The notes: generated from the letters alone by a model not told the origin. Positions 18,001-27,721 are shown, counted from the stretch's first letter. The stretch is 64,000 bases of DNA from Clostridium sp. 'deep sea' (GCF_014931565.1 NZ_CP063353.1:2604001-2668000); one strand, 5' to 3'. A program made the numbers and translations.

Positions 18001-20975
18001 TTGGTGATTCTGGACCAGATGCAAAGTTTAATAATAGCTTAACCGATAGTTATGATATATTTAGAATCGTACCAAGGGTAGAGCTAATAGATAAAGATAG
18101 ACTAGAGTGGACTTACCCACAGTCTGGTCAGGCTACCTTACAGGGTAGATTCCCTAACGAAGATAGCCAAATAAGAACACCACCAAATGAAACTGCTCAA
18201 AAGTTAACACTTAACTTTATTAATAGTAACGATAAAATGGGTGCCTTAATTCAAAGTGCTGTTTTTGCTAATAGCTCATCATTTGGCTTTTTATTCGATG
18301 GAGCACAGCTAAATAACACTCAGGCCATCGGTCTATACTACGATGGCATATTACTAATAAGAGGTAGCATAACTCATGGAGAGTTAAGCTTTAATGTTAC
18401 TAATAAAATAGTTAATAAATTAGGAGAGCAAGAGCTAGTATTTAACTTTAACCTTAATGATGATTATATAAATAAAACTGGATCAACATTATATTTAGCC
18501 TCAGGCTACCGTATTTCATATGAAATAACCGATGATGACGACAGCAAAACTATACAAAGTATTCAGTCACCATCACAAACAATTACCTTACCATCTGGTA
18601 CTGTAATTAATGCTAATGAGGCATTCGATAAAACTAATGCTCAAATAAAAGCAGTTAGTGGTATAAACTTTACTCATTACCCAACAGGTAATTATAAAGT
18701 TAAAGTAAGGGTATATCATGGTTCAGTAATACTACAGGAGTCTACAAGAGAGTTTAGAGTAGTAAAGCCAGCTAAATATAACCTAATGAACTGGAATCTT
18801 AACGAAACCAGTAAGGTAGGAGAGCTACAGTTTGAGTTTAATAAGGAGAGTAGCTTACATCCAGATACCAATCAAGCCATAGTTGTACGTACCGATATGA
18901 CTAGCAGTGGTCTGCAAGAACATTTAGAAGTTACCATAAAGGGTTGTGGTGTAAATGAAAGATTTAAAACCAAAGACTATGATCCTAACTATGGAGTAGA
19001 TAAATTTAAAGTACAAACAACTGAAACAGGTACCTTAAAAGTAACAGTATATGTATACAGTAGTCCAACAGATACCATAGCAAATAAAACATTTGAAAAA
19101 ACAATCAAAGTAAATGGCTGGAACATAACTGTGTACCCTAAACAGGTTCAAGTAGATACACTTACAGATTACAGAGTAACAGTAACAGATCAAAATGGTA
19201 ACCCAGTTAATAATGCCAGAATTTCTTTAAACGGAGAAAAATCACCCTATATTGTAGATGGCACAAGCCATAATATAATTGGTGGTGTATATAAATTCTC
19301 TAAAAAATTCACCTCAGTTGAAGAAATTAAAGTTGAGGCAATTAAGGGCAACGATACTCAGGTTTCATTAGTTAATGGCATTAGTATAATAGGTAAAAAT
19401 GTGTACTATGTAGAGCCATATACCAAAACACTCTTAAATGGCTTTGAGGAATACATTTATGTCTCTATTTTAGATAATAAAGGTGACATAGTATATCCTA
19501 ACTTTGAGCGTATTGATGTAACAAGAGTAGATGGTAAAGAGGTTTACACCGTAAATGGAGCTATTTCTCAAGTAGGTCAACGTAAAGATATGGATAATAA
19601 CGGTGAAAACGAGTCTGTGAGACTTAAAATAAAGCCAAATGCCGATCAACATGCCTTAATAATTAGGGCAACAACCGATAACGGTAAAAACATGGGTGAG
19701 TTTAAAATTAATGTTCAACCACCTCAAGTAGTGTTAGGATCAGTTAAAAAACTAACCGAAAACTTTGAGCGTGAGTTAGAGTTTTATATAGTAGACCCTA
19801 GAGATAACTCTGTAATTGATGAAGACGTGTATTTTGTGGCAAGTGATGAACATGTAGCTTACGAGGTTAAAGACGACAATGGCAGTGATATTGGTGTTAA
19901 CTCTGATGGAGAATCGGGTTATATATCTTCTTATGATGGAACCTATAAATGTAAAGTCTATATAGATGATGTGAACTTTAAAAAGCTCCAAAAGGACGAA
20001 CAATTACCCGTAGTATCACTTATGATTAATGTAGGAAATACTGATATTAAAATGCTCAATATACCTATAGGAGAGGCAAGCTTAACTACAGACCCAGAGC
20101 ATGTAATAATGAACCAACCCACAAATATAACCCTAACTTATCTTGATGCTGAGGGTAAACCACTAAAGGATTACAAAATTACTTTAGCGGGTGAGGAGAT
20201 TGGTGAAACCGATAGTAGTGGTAAAGCATTTTATTCAGCATCAGCTTATAGCTCAACATCTTTAGCGTTTACGGCCTTTACCGACGATACTAAAGTAACT
20301 AACTCAACTTTAGTAAACGGTAATAGCTCTAGTGATACCTATGAACCCGATCAAATCACAGTAAAGCGTAAGGTTAAGTCTAGCCTCGATGTAGAGCCAC
20401 CTAAGGTAAGTTATGTACTAAGAGGTAATACAGCCATTATAACCATAACAGATAACGTGCGAATTTACATGGCAATGGTCAATAACGAAGAGGTTAAAAT
20501 GCTAATTCCAAAGGCTACTGTTACCCATGTAGTTCCAAACCTTAAAAACGGAGTTAATGTTATACCAATATTGGCTTCTGATACTAAATATAACTATATA
20601 GAAGAGAACTTAATAATAAATGTAGAGTCAGTTGCTGAACCCGTACAGTTCACCTTAAATAAATCAACAAAATATGGTACCCCCAAGCTAGTAAACAACG
20701 TAACAATGGTACCAGTCCGTTTTGTAGAACAACTAGGTGCTAAAGTATACTGGAACAACGATAGCCGTACAGTAACCTATATATTAGATGAAAAAGTAAT
20801 ATCTATGACTGTAGGCAGCAATATTGCCAACGTAAACGGTAATACCGTAAAACTTAAAGCAATACCATATCTAAACGAACTAGGTCGTGCAATGGTTCCT
20901 ATCCGCACAATAGCCACCGATTTAGGATTCGAAGTAATCTGGGAAGGTAACGATAAACCAATAACAATTAAATAA
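15063..20975 (+). CDS. Giant secreted surface protein (1970 aa) with Ig-like repeats and C-terminal stalk domain, paralogue 3
   Basis: The largest array member. A signal peptide (IIKRLLSIFSIVALIVSMF, likely cut after VTYA) follows either the ATG at 15063 or one at 15081. Residues 35-190 resemble the N-terminal module of the 24904 protein. Residues about 325-895 hold six or seven related 85-95 residue repeats with the pattern FGDNILTWA...VTV...NG.I.R...VVFTL, like the atrophied bacterial Ig (aBig) domain. From about residue 900 it follows the family core: SFGFLFDG, KGCGVNERFK, GWNITVYP, RATTDNGKNMGE, DPRDNS and ITDNVRI. The last 110 residues form the PF07833-type domain (TMVPVRFVEQLGAKVYW, AMVPIRTIATDLGFEVIW). 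Probably extends far from the cell surface; the ligand is unknown. Confidence 0.8.
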   Translation: MRYEEVMIIKRLLSIFSIVALIVSMFSGVTYAEKEQNDVYKIVAEKTTINEGSLETLKIDIKVSKSGATPIATTQELDGLSLAFFAKDSDVLVKNDGVDITQEIVGGACQFLATDIETLPRGTYYIKIVSEPGSVNGTITGSQNQYFNLIGSADYDEGDPIVEVATINITYGADQAKTALADASGNQTEVDNNIQESDFISANFLRYQSNLLEQYKAELASQVLTVDQLQNDLIDKVNAEQELLKLPNTHTTDLNTGENIKDWVKTLINNNPLITVNIEPPSLNAAIEDDGTVRRQSSESIGDVVFKLSCENYSNTKTIKITVPVKSDDEKLSDAENDLGSAFTETVAKEFGDNILTWATNQITGVTVAIKADGHNHSAIETNGVINRQGILAKENLVFILTASPGNTRELVFEAGVQPDGDLAKIEIAKTALGNSLTETVAKEFGTNILTWANNQTTDVSITIKSAGHSHSAIATNGVITRTGVIETDVLTFVIEAGTESQEHEFTAGVQPDDDLGKIEKAKTALGDTFAESNYEFGDNILEWAQNRVSDVTITILSVSHVAIGANGDISRKSIATDGEVVFTITASEEDKKNITFNAAVQASAEQTELDNAEIALEDQNNTIETSSKEFGDNIISWANNIISNSSITVEIENENHSVINSDGSINRYATNNNETVTFKLTSGLLSATVDLSLEVLLKTSAERVNDAVTAITNGNANALVTNENILIWAQNLVDHMQVTVALNSVTHNAISSITGVVTQQVTNESGSVNFQVTSNALGVNESQALSKNVTITARNLTDDEKLQTVKNQMPTSYTVTSSGENLVAWLTNKVTATGITGVNVNNTVSSYNSSVNNTGIATFGTYQNTGNVVFTLKCGSNSKTLTVFITVPKNIPVCKIKLDTSDIIEHCSTFGYATISGKILDYNNNYMVSSADCTIKLYIDENKDGILDSGDTQLETQYASNGSFSFKTVTTRIAQIIVVGDSGPDAKFNNSLTDSYDIFRIVPRVELIDKDRLEWTYPQSGQATLQGRFPNEDSQIRTPPNETAQKLTLNFINSNDKMGALIQSAVFANSSSFGFLFDGAQLNNTQAIGLYYDGILLIRGSITHGELSFNVTNKIVNKLGEQELVFNFNLNDDYINKTGSTLYLASGYRISYEITDDDDSKTIQSIQSPSQTITLPSGTVINANEAFDKTNAQIKAVSGINFTHYPTGNYKVKVRVYHGSVILQESTREFRVVKPAKYNLMNWNLNETSKVGELQFEFNKESSLHPDTNQAIVVRTDMTSSGLQEHLEVTIKGCGVNERFKTKDYDPNYGVDKFKVQTTETGTLKVTVYVYSSPTDTIANKTFEKTIKVNGWNITVYPKQVQVDTLTDYRVTVTDQNGNPVNNARISLNGEKSPYIVDGTSHNIIGGVYKFSKKFTSVEEIKVEAIKGNDTQVSLVNGISIIGKNVYYVEPYTKTLLNGFEEYIYVSILDNKGDIVYPNFERIDVTRVDGKEVYTVNGAISQVGQRKDMDNNGENESVRLKIKPNADQHALIIRATTDNGKNMGEFKINVQPPQVVLGSVKKLTENFERELEFYIVDPRDNSVIDEDVYFVASDEHVAYEVKDDNGSDIGVNSDGESGYISSYDGTYKCKVYIDDVNFKKLQKDEQLPVVSLMINVGNTDIKMLNIPIGEASLTTDPEHVIMNQPTNITLTYLDAEGKPLKDYKITLAGEEIGETDSSGKAFYSASAYSSTSLAFTAFTDDTKVTNSTLVNGNSSSDTYEPDQITVKRKVKSSLDVEPPKVSYVLRGNTAIITITDNVRIYMAMVNNEEVKMLIPKATVTHVVPNLKNGVNVIPILASDTKYNYIEENLIINVESVAEPVQFTLNKSTKYGTPKLVNNVTMVPVRFVEQLGAKVYWNNDSRTVTYILDEKVISMTVGSNIANVNGNTVKLKAIPYLNELGRAMVPIRTIATDLGFEVIWEGNDKPITIK

Positions 20976-20988
20976 ATAGAGAATAAAC

Positions 20989-21012
20989 AAAACAGGGCGC
21001 AAGCCCTGTTTT
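20989..21012 (+). terminator. Intrinsic terminator after paralogue 3
   Basis: AAAACAGGGC-gcaa-GCCCTGTTTT, a perfect 10-bp stem. Confidence 0.85.
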
Positions 21013-21054
21013 GCCTTTGAATTACAGCTTAATAAACGATACTTGCAGTTATGC

Positions 21055-21180
21055 TTGATTAAAAATAAAAATAACCCCAAAGTTCTTTCTTTGTGTTCTT
21101 AGTGTCCTTGGTGGTCAATCAAAAAAGTTATATTTAATCTGGTTGCTTGATTTTTAAACCTAAAAGTTCAGAATTACAGC
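21055..21180 (-). repeat. Intergenic repeat with CTTTGTG/CTTGGTG motifs, uninterrupted copy
   Basis: AAATAACCCCAAAGTTC, then CTTTGTGTTCTTAGTG, TCCTTGGTGGTCAATC and, 25 bases on, GCTTGATTTTTAAACC and a TACAG end. A second copy of the same roughly 125-bp unit is split at 22345-22391 and 24063-24140 by an IS256-type element. Its core belongs to the widespread ACGAAG/ACACAAAG class of intergenic repeats. Confidence 0.6.
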
Positions 21181-21333
21181 TTTAAAAATGTTACTTACAT
21201 AATATAAGTTACTTCTTTAGTAAAACCACAAAGACTAACTATGTTAAGTCAAGTGTTAAATTAAAATAATTTTGAACACACACTTAAATAAGAGTAGATT
21301 TCTACTCTTATTTTTTATATAGTATTTTAGTTT

Positions 21334-22072
21334 CTAACTAGCTTTAAATATTACATTATTTCTAAGTAAGTGATATATTACTCTAATTAATTTTCTTGCA
21401 ACATGAGATAAAGCAACGAAATAATGCTTACCCTCATTTAATTTTTTATTAAGATAATTTTTAAACACTGAATCATACATAGCAACTGATCTAGCAGCAA
21501 TAATTAAAGCTGCTCTAAGATAAGTAGAACCTCGCTTAACCATCTTGCCATTACCTTTGAATTTTCCAGATTGCTTGGTTGAAGGATCTAAACCAGCATA
21601 GGCCAAAAGTTTAGAAGGTGAACTAAAGTTATGAATTGAGCCTATCTCAGATAATATGATAGAGCCATACACAATTGATATCCCTGGTATTGAGAGTATT
21701 GGTGAATCAAGCCCTGTCATCATGCCTTTAATTTCTTGCTCGATATTCTTGATTCTTTTCTGACATGCTTGTACTTCTTCTATGCTATATACTAAGTCCA
21801 TCTCATGCGACTTACAAACTACACCAATAGAGTTTTGAGCTAGTTTTTTTATTTTTATAGCTGTATCTTTGGTATATTTCCCATTAGAATTTTTGGTTAA
21901 TATATTGGTTAACTTAGTGAGGTGTGCTTTTTTTAGAGACTCAGCAGAGGGGTATTCCTTTAGTGCTTCATACATTGATTTTTGGTGTATTGAAGGGAAA
22001 TTTTGCTTTAGTTCTGGAAACGTACAGCTTAGGATTCTTGTAATAGATATTTTATGAGAACTGCATATTTTT
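21334..22072 (-). pseudogene. IS110-family transposase remnant (N-terminal catalytic part missing)
   Basis: 213 residues from an ATG at 21975, and the frame continues upstream to about 22072 with recognisable family sequence (ITRILSCTFPELKQNF). It matches the C-terminal half of IS110/IS1111 transposases: the Transposase_20 region with GLDSPILSIPGISIVYGSIILSEIG, FSSPSKLLAYAGLDPSTKQSGKF, KRGSTYLRAALIIAA. The N-terminal DEDD RuvC-like domain of about 150-200 residues is absent, so it should be inactive. It lies in the array between paralogue 3 and the IS256-type element. Confidence 0.8.
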
Positions 22073-22229
22073 ACCCAGCGCGTTATCTAACTAATTAATA
22101 GTTGTAACATAAAGCTGTGGTTATGGTCTTTGTGAAATAGTCTAAGCTATAGAACACAAGTAATAATCCACAGCATCTGTTACTTTGATTATACGCTATA
22201 TTTCTAATAGCTTAACCACTCTTTTATTA

Positions 22230-22259
22230 TACAAGGACACGAAGGACACAAAGGGTTTT
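22230..22259 (+). repeat. Short ACACGAAGGACACAAAG repeat
   Basis: ACAAGGACACGAAGGACACAAAGG is the reverse orientation of the CTTTGTG-type repeat seen at 21055 and elsewhere. Confidence 0.5.
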
Positions 22260-22383
22260 CAGTTTAGCTCTATTTAGAGTTTTATAAATGATACTTTTAG
22301 TATTTAAGAAATGCTTTTTATAAGTTTATCACTTAGATATGCTTGAATAAAAAACACAAAATAAAAATAACCCCAAAGTTCCT

Positions 22384-22391
22384 TCTTCGTG
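22384..22391. repeat. Target site duplication (left) of the IS256-type element
   Basis: TCTTCGTG, repeated at 24055-24062 directly outside the other end. Confidence 0.75.
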
Positions 22392-24054
22392 AGGTATGTA
22401 AAAAATTTTGTGTCTAAAGAAACTCTAATCTGGCAATACTTAGCAAAGAGAAGCCAGAAAAGGAGTTTTTTTAATGAAAACAGCACGTCAGCAATTGCTA
22501 AGAGAGATAATTAGTGAAGGTAAACTACAAACATCAGAAGATGTGCATAACTATTTAAGAGACCTATTCAAAGATACCCTACAGGAAATGCTTGAAGTAG
22601 AGTTAGAGACAAGCTTAGGATATGAAAAAAGAGAGCGTAAGGATAAACAAACAAAGAACAAACGTAATGGCTATACCTCAAAAAAAGTAAAAACAAAATA
22701 TGGAGAACTAGCAATTGAAGTACCTAGGGATCGAGATGGAGAATTTGAACCTAAGGTAGTACCTAAGCATAAGCGAGATATTTCAGGTATAGAAGAAAAT
22801 GTAATATCACTATATGCTAGAGGTATGTCAACAAGAGATATACATGACCAGCTAAAAGACATATATGGTATAAAATTATCAGCAGAAATGGTTAGTAAAA
22901 TAACAGATAAAATTATTCCTAAAATAAATGAATGGCAAAATAGACCTTTAGACGACATCTATCCATTTGTATTTATGGATGCAATTCACTATAAAGTGAG
23001 AGAAGATGGTCAAATTAAGAGTAAAGCAGCTTATGTAGTATTAGGAGTAACAATTGATGGTAAAAAAGACATACTAGGTATCTGGATAGGTGAAAATGAA
23101 TCTTCAAAGTTCTGGCTAACAATACTTAATTCACTCAAGAACCGAGGAGTCAAAGATGTGCTAATCTTTAGTATAGACGGGTTAAAAGGTCTAAAAGAAG
23201 CCATACAAGCCTCATATCCAAACGCTGAAGTGCAAAGATGTATTATACATCAGTTAAGATACACCTTTAAATTTGTTAATTATAAGGATAGAAAAGAGTT
23301 TGCTAGAGATTTCAAACAAGTATATAGAGCAGTCAATGAAGAAGTTGCTTTTGAAACTCTTAGTGAGCTAGGTGAAAAGTGGAGCAAGAAATACCCATAC
23401 GCTATAACTAGTTGGGAGTCAAATTGGGATATACTATCTCCATTTTTCAAGTTTCCTTTAGCAATTAGAAGAATTATGTATACTACCAATATTATTGAGG
23501 GTGTTCATAGACAGTTTAGAAAAGTAACTAAAACTAAGTCAGTCTTTCCAACTAATAAATCACTTGAAAAAATGCTTTATTTGGCTAGTCAAAATATTAT
23601 GGAAAAATGGACTACCAGATATAGGGATTGGGATAATGTCCTTAATCAGCTGATGATTTTCTATGGCGAAAGGCTTGCTGCTTTTGCTTTAAGATGAGCT
23701 TATGTTGCTTACTAAAGAATATCTTAAAAGTTACTTAGAGGTCATTTTATCTTTATCCTAAGTATATTGAAGTGAAGTTACTATTTGACCTTGGTTCTCA
23801 TGCAATTGTAGATGACCAGATTTATGAGTACACAGAACAGGATATTGTTATGCATATGAGAATAACTATAGATAAGTAATTATATAATAACTCAAAAAAT
23901 ATTACATTCTAGCATAAATTAAATTGCCAAAATCATTTATTTTTACACATAAAATCTTTGATTTTGGCAATTCTATATTTAAATTAGTTTCTTATTTGTT
24001 TTTGTTGTCAGATTTTAATCAAACTTATTTAGACACAGAAATATTTACAGTCTC
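22392..24054 (+). mobile_element. Complete IS256-family insertion sequence (1663 bp)
   Basis: Imperfect terminal inverted repeats: the left end has TGTAAA, then TTTTGTGTCTAAA; the reverse complement of the right end has TGTAAA, then TTTCTGTGTCTAAA. Both begin five bases inside the ends. The 8-bp duplication TCTTCGTG flanks it, the size expected for IS256. It splits a repeat whose empty copy is preserved at 21055, which confirms the boundaries. A full-length transposase lies inside. The 3' third (23700-24054) carries no intact gene, only a short fragment near 23772-23879 (KLLFDLGSHAIVDD) and a GCCAAAATCA/TGATTTTGGC inverted repeat. Confidence 0.85.
22474..23697 (+). CDS. IS256-family (mutator-type) transposase
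   Basis: 407 residues, full length for the family. The DDE residues are in place: Asp169 in FVFMDAIHYK, Asp235 in IFSIDGLKGL and Glu342 in TTNIIEGVHRQFRK, with the conserved CIIHQLR (Cys257-His259) before the third one. AAAAGGAG precedes the ATG. No frameshift or stop, and ends plus target duplication are intact, so the element may still be active. The insertion sits in an intergenic repeat and breaks no gene. Confidence 0.95.
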   Translation: MKTARQQLLREIISEGKLQTSEDVHNYLRDLFKDTLQEMLEVELETSLGYEKRERKDKQTKNKRNGYTSKKVKTKYGELAIEVPRDRDGEFEPKVVPKHKRDISGIEENVISLYARGMSTRDIHDQLKDIYGIKLSAEMVSKITDKIIPKINEWQNRPLDDIYPFVFMDAIHYKVREDGQIKSKAAYVVLGVTIDGKKDILGIWIGENESSKFWLTILNSLKNRGVKDVLIFSIDGLKGLKEAIQASYPNAEVQRCIIHQLRYTFKFVNYKDRKEFARDFKQVYRAVNEEVAFETLSELGEKWSKKYPYAITSWESNWDILSPFFKFPLAIRRIMYTTNIIEGVHRQFRKVTKTKSVFPTNKSLEKMLYLASQNIMEKWTTRYRDWDNVLNQLMIFYGERLAAFALR

Positions 24055-24140
24055 TCTTCGTGTTCTTGGTGTCCTTCGTGGTCAATCAATAAAAGCTTAG
24101 TTATTTCTGATTGCTTGATTTTTAAACCTTAAAGTTTAGA
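24055..24140 (-). repeat. Right part of the IS-interrupted intergenic repeat
   Basis: Starts with the right target duplication TCTTCGTG and continues TTCTTGGTGTCCTTCGTG, GTCAATC, GCTTGATTTTTAAACC and TACAG, matching 21095-21180. Confidence 0.6.
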
Positions 24141-24604
24141 ACTACAGTTTTATACCTATTATAAACTTAAAAAAATAAAGACTTTTCTTTGTGTTCATAG
24201 TATGCCCTTTCCATTAAAAGCAAACTAAAAAAATCCCCCAAACCAACCGATATAAATAACACAGCAAAAGCCACCTAAACCTAAAAATAATTGGCAAAAA
24301 GAGTTTAAAACAACACTTAAAACCGACTCTCAAGCTATTTTTATTTTTTTAAAACCCAATTAATGTCTTCATAAAAGCATTAACTTCCATAGCTATATAT
24401 GGTAAAATTGCTTGACACGTAACATTAAATAATATTTCATTTTGTAACATAAGTAACAAAATATTAAATATTACAGCTTTAAAGTTAATATAACCCATGG
24501 TTTAATATAAAAATATTTCCACTAAAATTTAAGTTAATGTTGTTAATACAATGTATTTACTAAAAATCCATATCTAAAACACTTCAATAGCTTATCCTCT
24601 AACA

Positions 24605-24627
24605 TTACAGTAATGTTACAAAACGTT
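24605..24627 (+). promoter_or_regulatory. Conserved upstream element A, copy 2
   Basis: TTACAGTAATGTTACAAAAC then GTT, matching 9913-9935. Confidence 0.4.
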
Positions 24628-24678
24628 ACAATGTATTGCCTATCTCCACTGGTTGCAGTAGAATTAAAGAGCAATGAT

Positions 24679-24705
24679 GGTAAAGTATTTGGTTTACATG
24701 AAACT
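24679..24705 (+). promoter_or_regulatory. Conserved upstream element B, copy 2
   Basis: GGTAAAGTATT then TGGTTTACATGAAAC, matching 14961-14986. Confidence 0.4.
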
Positions 24706-24903
24706 ATTTCCTTGAAAAGGTCTTATTCTCATTATTGTTGCTAGTAAAGAAGAGTGCGGTTCTTAAGCAACTATTATTAATAACCAAGTTCGCAAAACCT
24801 ACATAACAAACATCTCAGAAAATTGCGCAGGAGAGTTACAGGTAATCAAACAATTTTTCATCAATGCAAGCTTCTATAAAAATTTTAAGGAGGAACCATA
24901 TTT

Positions 24904-27714
24904 ATGAAGCGATTTTTATCAATTTTTGCTATTTTAGCAATGGTTGTAAGTATGTTCAGTGGCGTTGCTTTTGCAGAAGCTCAAGCTGGCGTTACATATA
25001 CAATTGATGCTACAACTAATGCTACATTATCACAGGTAACTAGTGATGTAGTAATAAACATTACACCTACTGGTGGTACAGATCCTGTTGCCACAGAGCT
25101 TAATGGCTATAAAGTTGGTGTTTATGATTCTACAGGCTCTACAATTCAAAAAAAGGCTGATGGTACAACAGACTTTTTCGTTACTATTGCTGACGGAAAA
25201 ATTACATTAGCTAAAGCTGATGTAGAGAAATTAGCTGCAGCTACATATGTTATTAAACTTGATGTAGCTCCTACTAATGTATATGCTGATACCGGTTTCA
25301 ATTTTATAGATTTAAACGCTAGCGGTTCAACATATGAAGGAGCAAATGATGCAAAAGTAGAAAATGCTAGTTTAGTTGTAGCTGTTGCTCCTGTAAAAAA
25401 AGGTGCAACATACACAATTGAAAATAAAAGATTTAAGAGAAGTGATGCTGCTGCTAATATAGTATTAGGTATAACTGCTACTGGTGGTAGTGGTTCTGCC
25501 GCTACAGACTTAGATGGTTATAAAGTTGGTGTATACAGTACTGATGGAACATTACAAAAAAAAGCTGATAATACAGACTTTTTCGTAAATGTTGCAGGCG
25601 GTAATATTACACTAGCAAAAGATGACGTTAATGCTTTAGCTAAAGGAGTTTACACAGTTAAACTTGATTTTGCTACACATGGTGGAAGTACTCATGGTTT
25701 AAAAGTTAGTGGAGACTTCCAATACATCGATTTAAATGGTAGCGATACTTATGTTGAAGCTGATGATGCTAAGATTGTTTTAGGCACATTAACAGCTAAT
25801 AAAGTTTACCAAATCGTTTTGGACGAAACTAAAATTACTTATAATGAAAACAATTTAATTGCTTCTATTCCTGGTAAAATTATTGATTTTGACTCTAAAG
25901 CTATAGTTAAAGTTGATGGAGATCTTGTAATAAAAGGTACTAGTTATGGAATTAGTTATAAAGATGGTCAGTTTAACTTTAAAGTTTACCCTTCTGCTTT
26001 AAATATTGGTCAATTCGAAATTGAGGGTACTAACACATTTACAGATGCTGAATATAAAGAAACTGCTGAATTTACAGTTCAGTATGCTATGGAATTAGCT
26101 GAGCCTGCTACCTTAGAATTTAAATACCCAATTGCTGGTCAAATTGTTGTTCAGGGTGTATTTAATAACGAAGATGCTAAAAAAGTATATGGTGATACAA
26201 CAAAGAATTTACCAAATACAGATTTAACCTTGGCTTATGTAGATGCTAATGGTGATAGAGAATTACATGATTATAGTGATAGTGCAGGAGACACTCCAAT
26301 AGCAACAGCTAGCTTCTCTAACAATAAAACTTTTGGTTTCTTATTTGATGGCTCAAGAATTTACAAAAGTGGTAAAATTGGTATTTTCTTAAAAATTGCA
26401 AAGGGTCCTGATAAATACTTATTATTAAAATCTGGTAAGATAACTGTTGATACATTCGAAACAAGCTTAACAAAAGAATTACCTGAAAAATTAGGTAAAC
26501 AAAATCTTGTTTTCACATTAAACTTACCTTCTAAATATTTTGATAAAGTTACACCATTAAATCTTGTAGCTGGTTATAAAGTTACTTATAAAATTTACAA
26601 GACTGGTGACGAGGATAAGGTTGCTGTAGGTCCTACAGGTGAGTTTTTAGCATTTGATAAAAAAGGTCAGATTAAAGAAATTGAGCTTGACTTGCAAAAA
26701 ACATCTACAACATACCCACGTGATGAGTATTCTGTAGATTTAGAGCTTAAGAAGGGTACTATTACTCAATTAACTTCTACTGCTAATTTCTCAGTTGTTA
26801 AAGCTAACAACTATAACTTACTAAAGTGGGAAGAAGAAACTAAACACAGAGTTGGTGACTTTACATTTGCATTTGATGGAACAACTGATGTAAATCAAAA
26901 CATTTTTGTAAAAAATAGCGATGGTGACGAAGAAATATACACAGAAATTATTTTTGATGGCTGTGGTTTAGATAATAAAAAAATAAAATCTAAAGATATC
27001 GATACTGACAAAGGTAAAGATACATTTACTATTTCTACAAAAGAAACAGGTATTTTAGAAGCAACAATCAATGTTTATGAAAAGAAAGATGATGACAAAC
27101 CAGCTGCTACATTTAAGCGTGAAGTTAAAATTGTAGGTTGGAATGTAACAATTTCTTCAACAAAGGTTACAGTTGAAAGTGAAGAAGATATCGTATTCGA
27201 AATCGTTGACGAAGAGGGTAACTCTGTAAATAATGGTTATATTCGTTTAATGAGTGACCATTCAAAAATATTAGTTGATGGTAGAAAAACTAATATCAAC
27301 GGTGGCGTTTACACATATAAAGAAGATGAATTAGACTTATTTGATAATGTTGAACCTCTAGGTTTAGAGTTCTGTGTTGATGACGCTGACGGTAACGCAG
27401 ATGTTATGGTTACAAAAGCTTCTGGTATTACTGTAGTTGGTAAAGAAGTATTTACAGTAACTCCATCTGTTTCTGCTTTATTAAATGGTATTGAGCAGAA
27501 GTTCACAATAGAAGTATTAGATGAGAACGGTGATGTTGTTTACCCAAATATCAAGCGTTATGATATTGATGAAGATGGTAATGAAAATGCAAACACAGCT
27601 GTTAAAGTTGGTAGCCGTAAAGATATTGATGGCGATGGTATTAATGAATCTATAGAAATTACAGTTACTGCTAATGCTGATCAACCAGAAATGCTGATCA
27701 GACCTAGAACATGA
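24904..27714 (+). CDS. Surface protein paralogue 4, N-terminal 936 residues (gene interrupted by frameshift)
   Basis: Signal peptide MKRFLSIFAILAMVVSMF, likely cut after VAFA. Residues 30-290 are two tandem copies of a module of about 125 residues: TYTID/TYTIE, ELNGYKVGVYDS/DLDGYKVGVYST, DFFV, FNFIDLN/FQYIDLN. Then follows the family core (PIAGQIVVQGVFNNEDA, TFGFLFDG, DGCGLDNKKI, GWNVTIS, LLNGIE, DIDGDGINES). The frame ends at a TGA in a disturbed segment at 27705-27760, where other members read RATTD-GKKMGE; the rest of the protein follows in another frame at 27722. A strong AGGAGG precedes the ATG. Codon use (GCT, GTT, ACA, GAA) is more uniform than in neighbours, hinting at high past expression. 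The truncated product would lack the stalk domain. Confidence 0.75.
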   Translation: MKRFLSIFAILAMVVSMFSGVAFAEAQAGVTYTIDATTNATLSQVTSDVVINITPTGGTDPVATELNGYKVGVYDSTGSTIQKKADGTTDFFVTIADGKITLAKADVEKLAAATYVIKLDVAPTNVYADTGFNFIDLNASGSTYEGANDAKVENASLVVAVAPVKKGATYTIENKRFKRSDAAANIVLGITATGGSGSAATDLDGYKVGVYSTDGTLQKKADNTDFFVNVAGGNITLAKDDVNALAKGVYTVKLDFATHGGSTHGLKVSGDFQYIDLNGSDTYVEADDAKIVLGTLTANKVYQIVLDETKITYNENNLIASIPGKIIDFDSKAIVKVDGDLVIKGTSYGISYKDGQFNFKVYPSALNIGQFEIEGTNTFTDAEYKETAEFTVQYAMELAEPATLEFKYPIAGQIVVQGVFNNEDAKKVYGDTTKNLPNTDLTLAYVDANGDRELHDYSDSAGDTPIATASFSNNKTFGFLFDGSRIYKSGKIGIFLKIAKGPDKYLLLKSGKITVDTFETSLTKELPEKLGKQNLVFTLNLPSKYFDKVTPLNLVAGYKVTYKIYKTGDEDKVAVGPTGEFLAFDKKGQIKEIELDLQKTSTTYPRDEYSVDLELKKGTITQLTSTANFSVVKANNYNLLKWEEETKHRVGDFTFAFDGTTDVNQNIFVKNSDGDEEIYTEIIFDGCGLDNKKIKSKDIDTDKGKDTFTISTKETGILEATINVYEKKDDDKPAATFKREVKIVGWNVTISSTKVTVESEEDIVFEIVDEEGNSVNNGYIRLMSDHSKILVDGRKTNINGGVYTYKEDELDLFDNVEPLGLEFCVDDADGNADVMVTKASGITVVGKEVFTVTPSVSALLNGIEQKFTIEVLDENGDVVYPNIKRYDIDEDGNENANTAVKVGSRKDIDGDGINESIEITVTANADQPEMLIRPRT

Positions 27715-27721
27715 TTATTAA

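Larger units (their letters stand above)
24141..24903. other. Long AT-rich control region before the 24904 gene
   Basis: About 760 bases with no supported gene. It contains TTGACA at about 24412, element A (24605-24627), element B (24679-24705) and, just before the gene, AAGCTTCTA and AAGGAGGAACCATATTT, a segment shared almost base for base with the region before 29566. A long leader on a probably abundant envelope protein would be typical. Confidence 0.45.

Noticed and set aside
23700-23880. Separate gene after the IS256-type transposase
   Set aside because: Only short disrupted fragments (for example 23772-23879) without a ribosome binding site; treated as part of the element.
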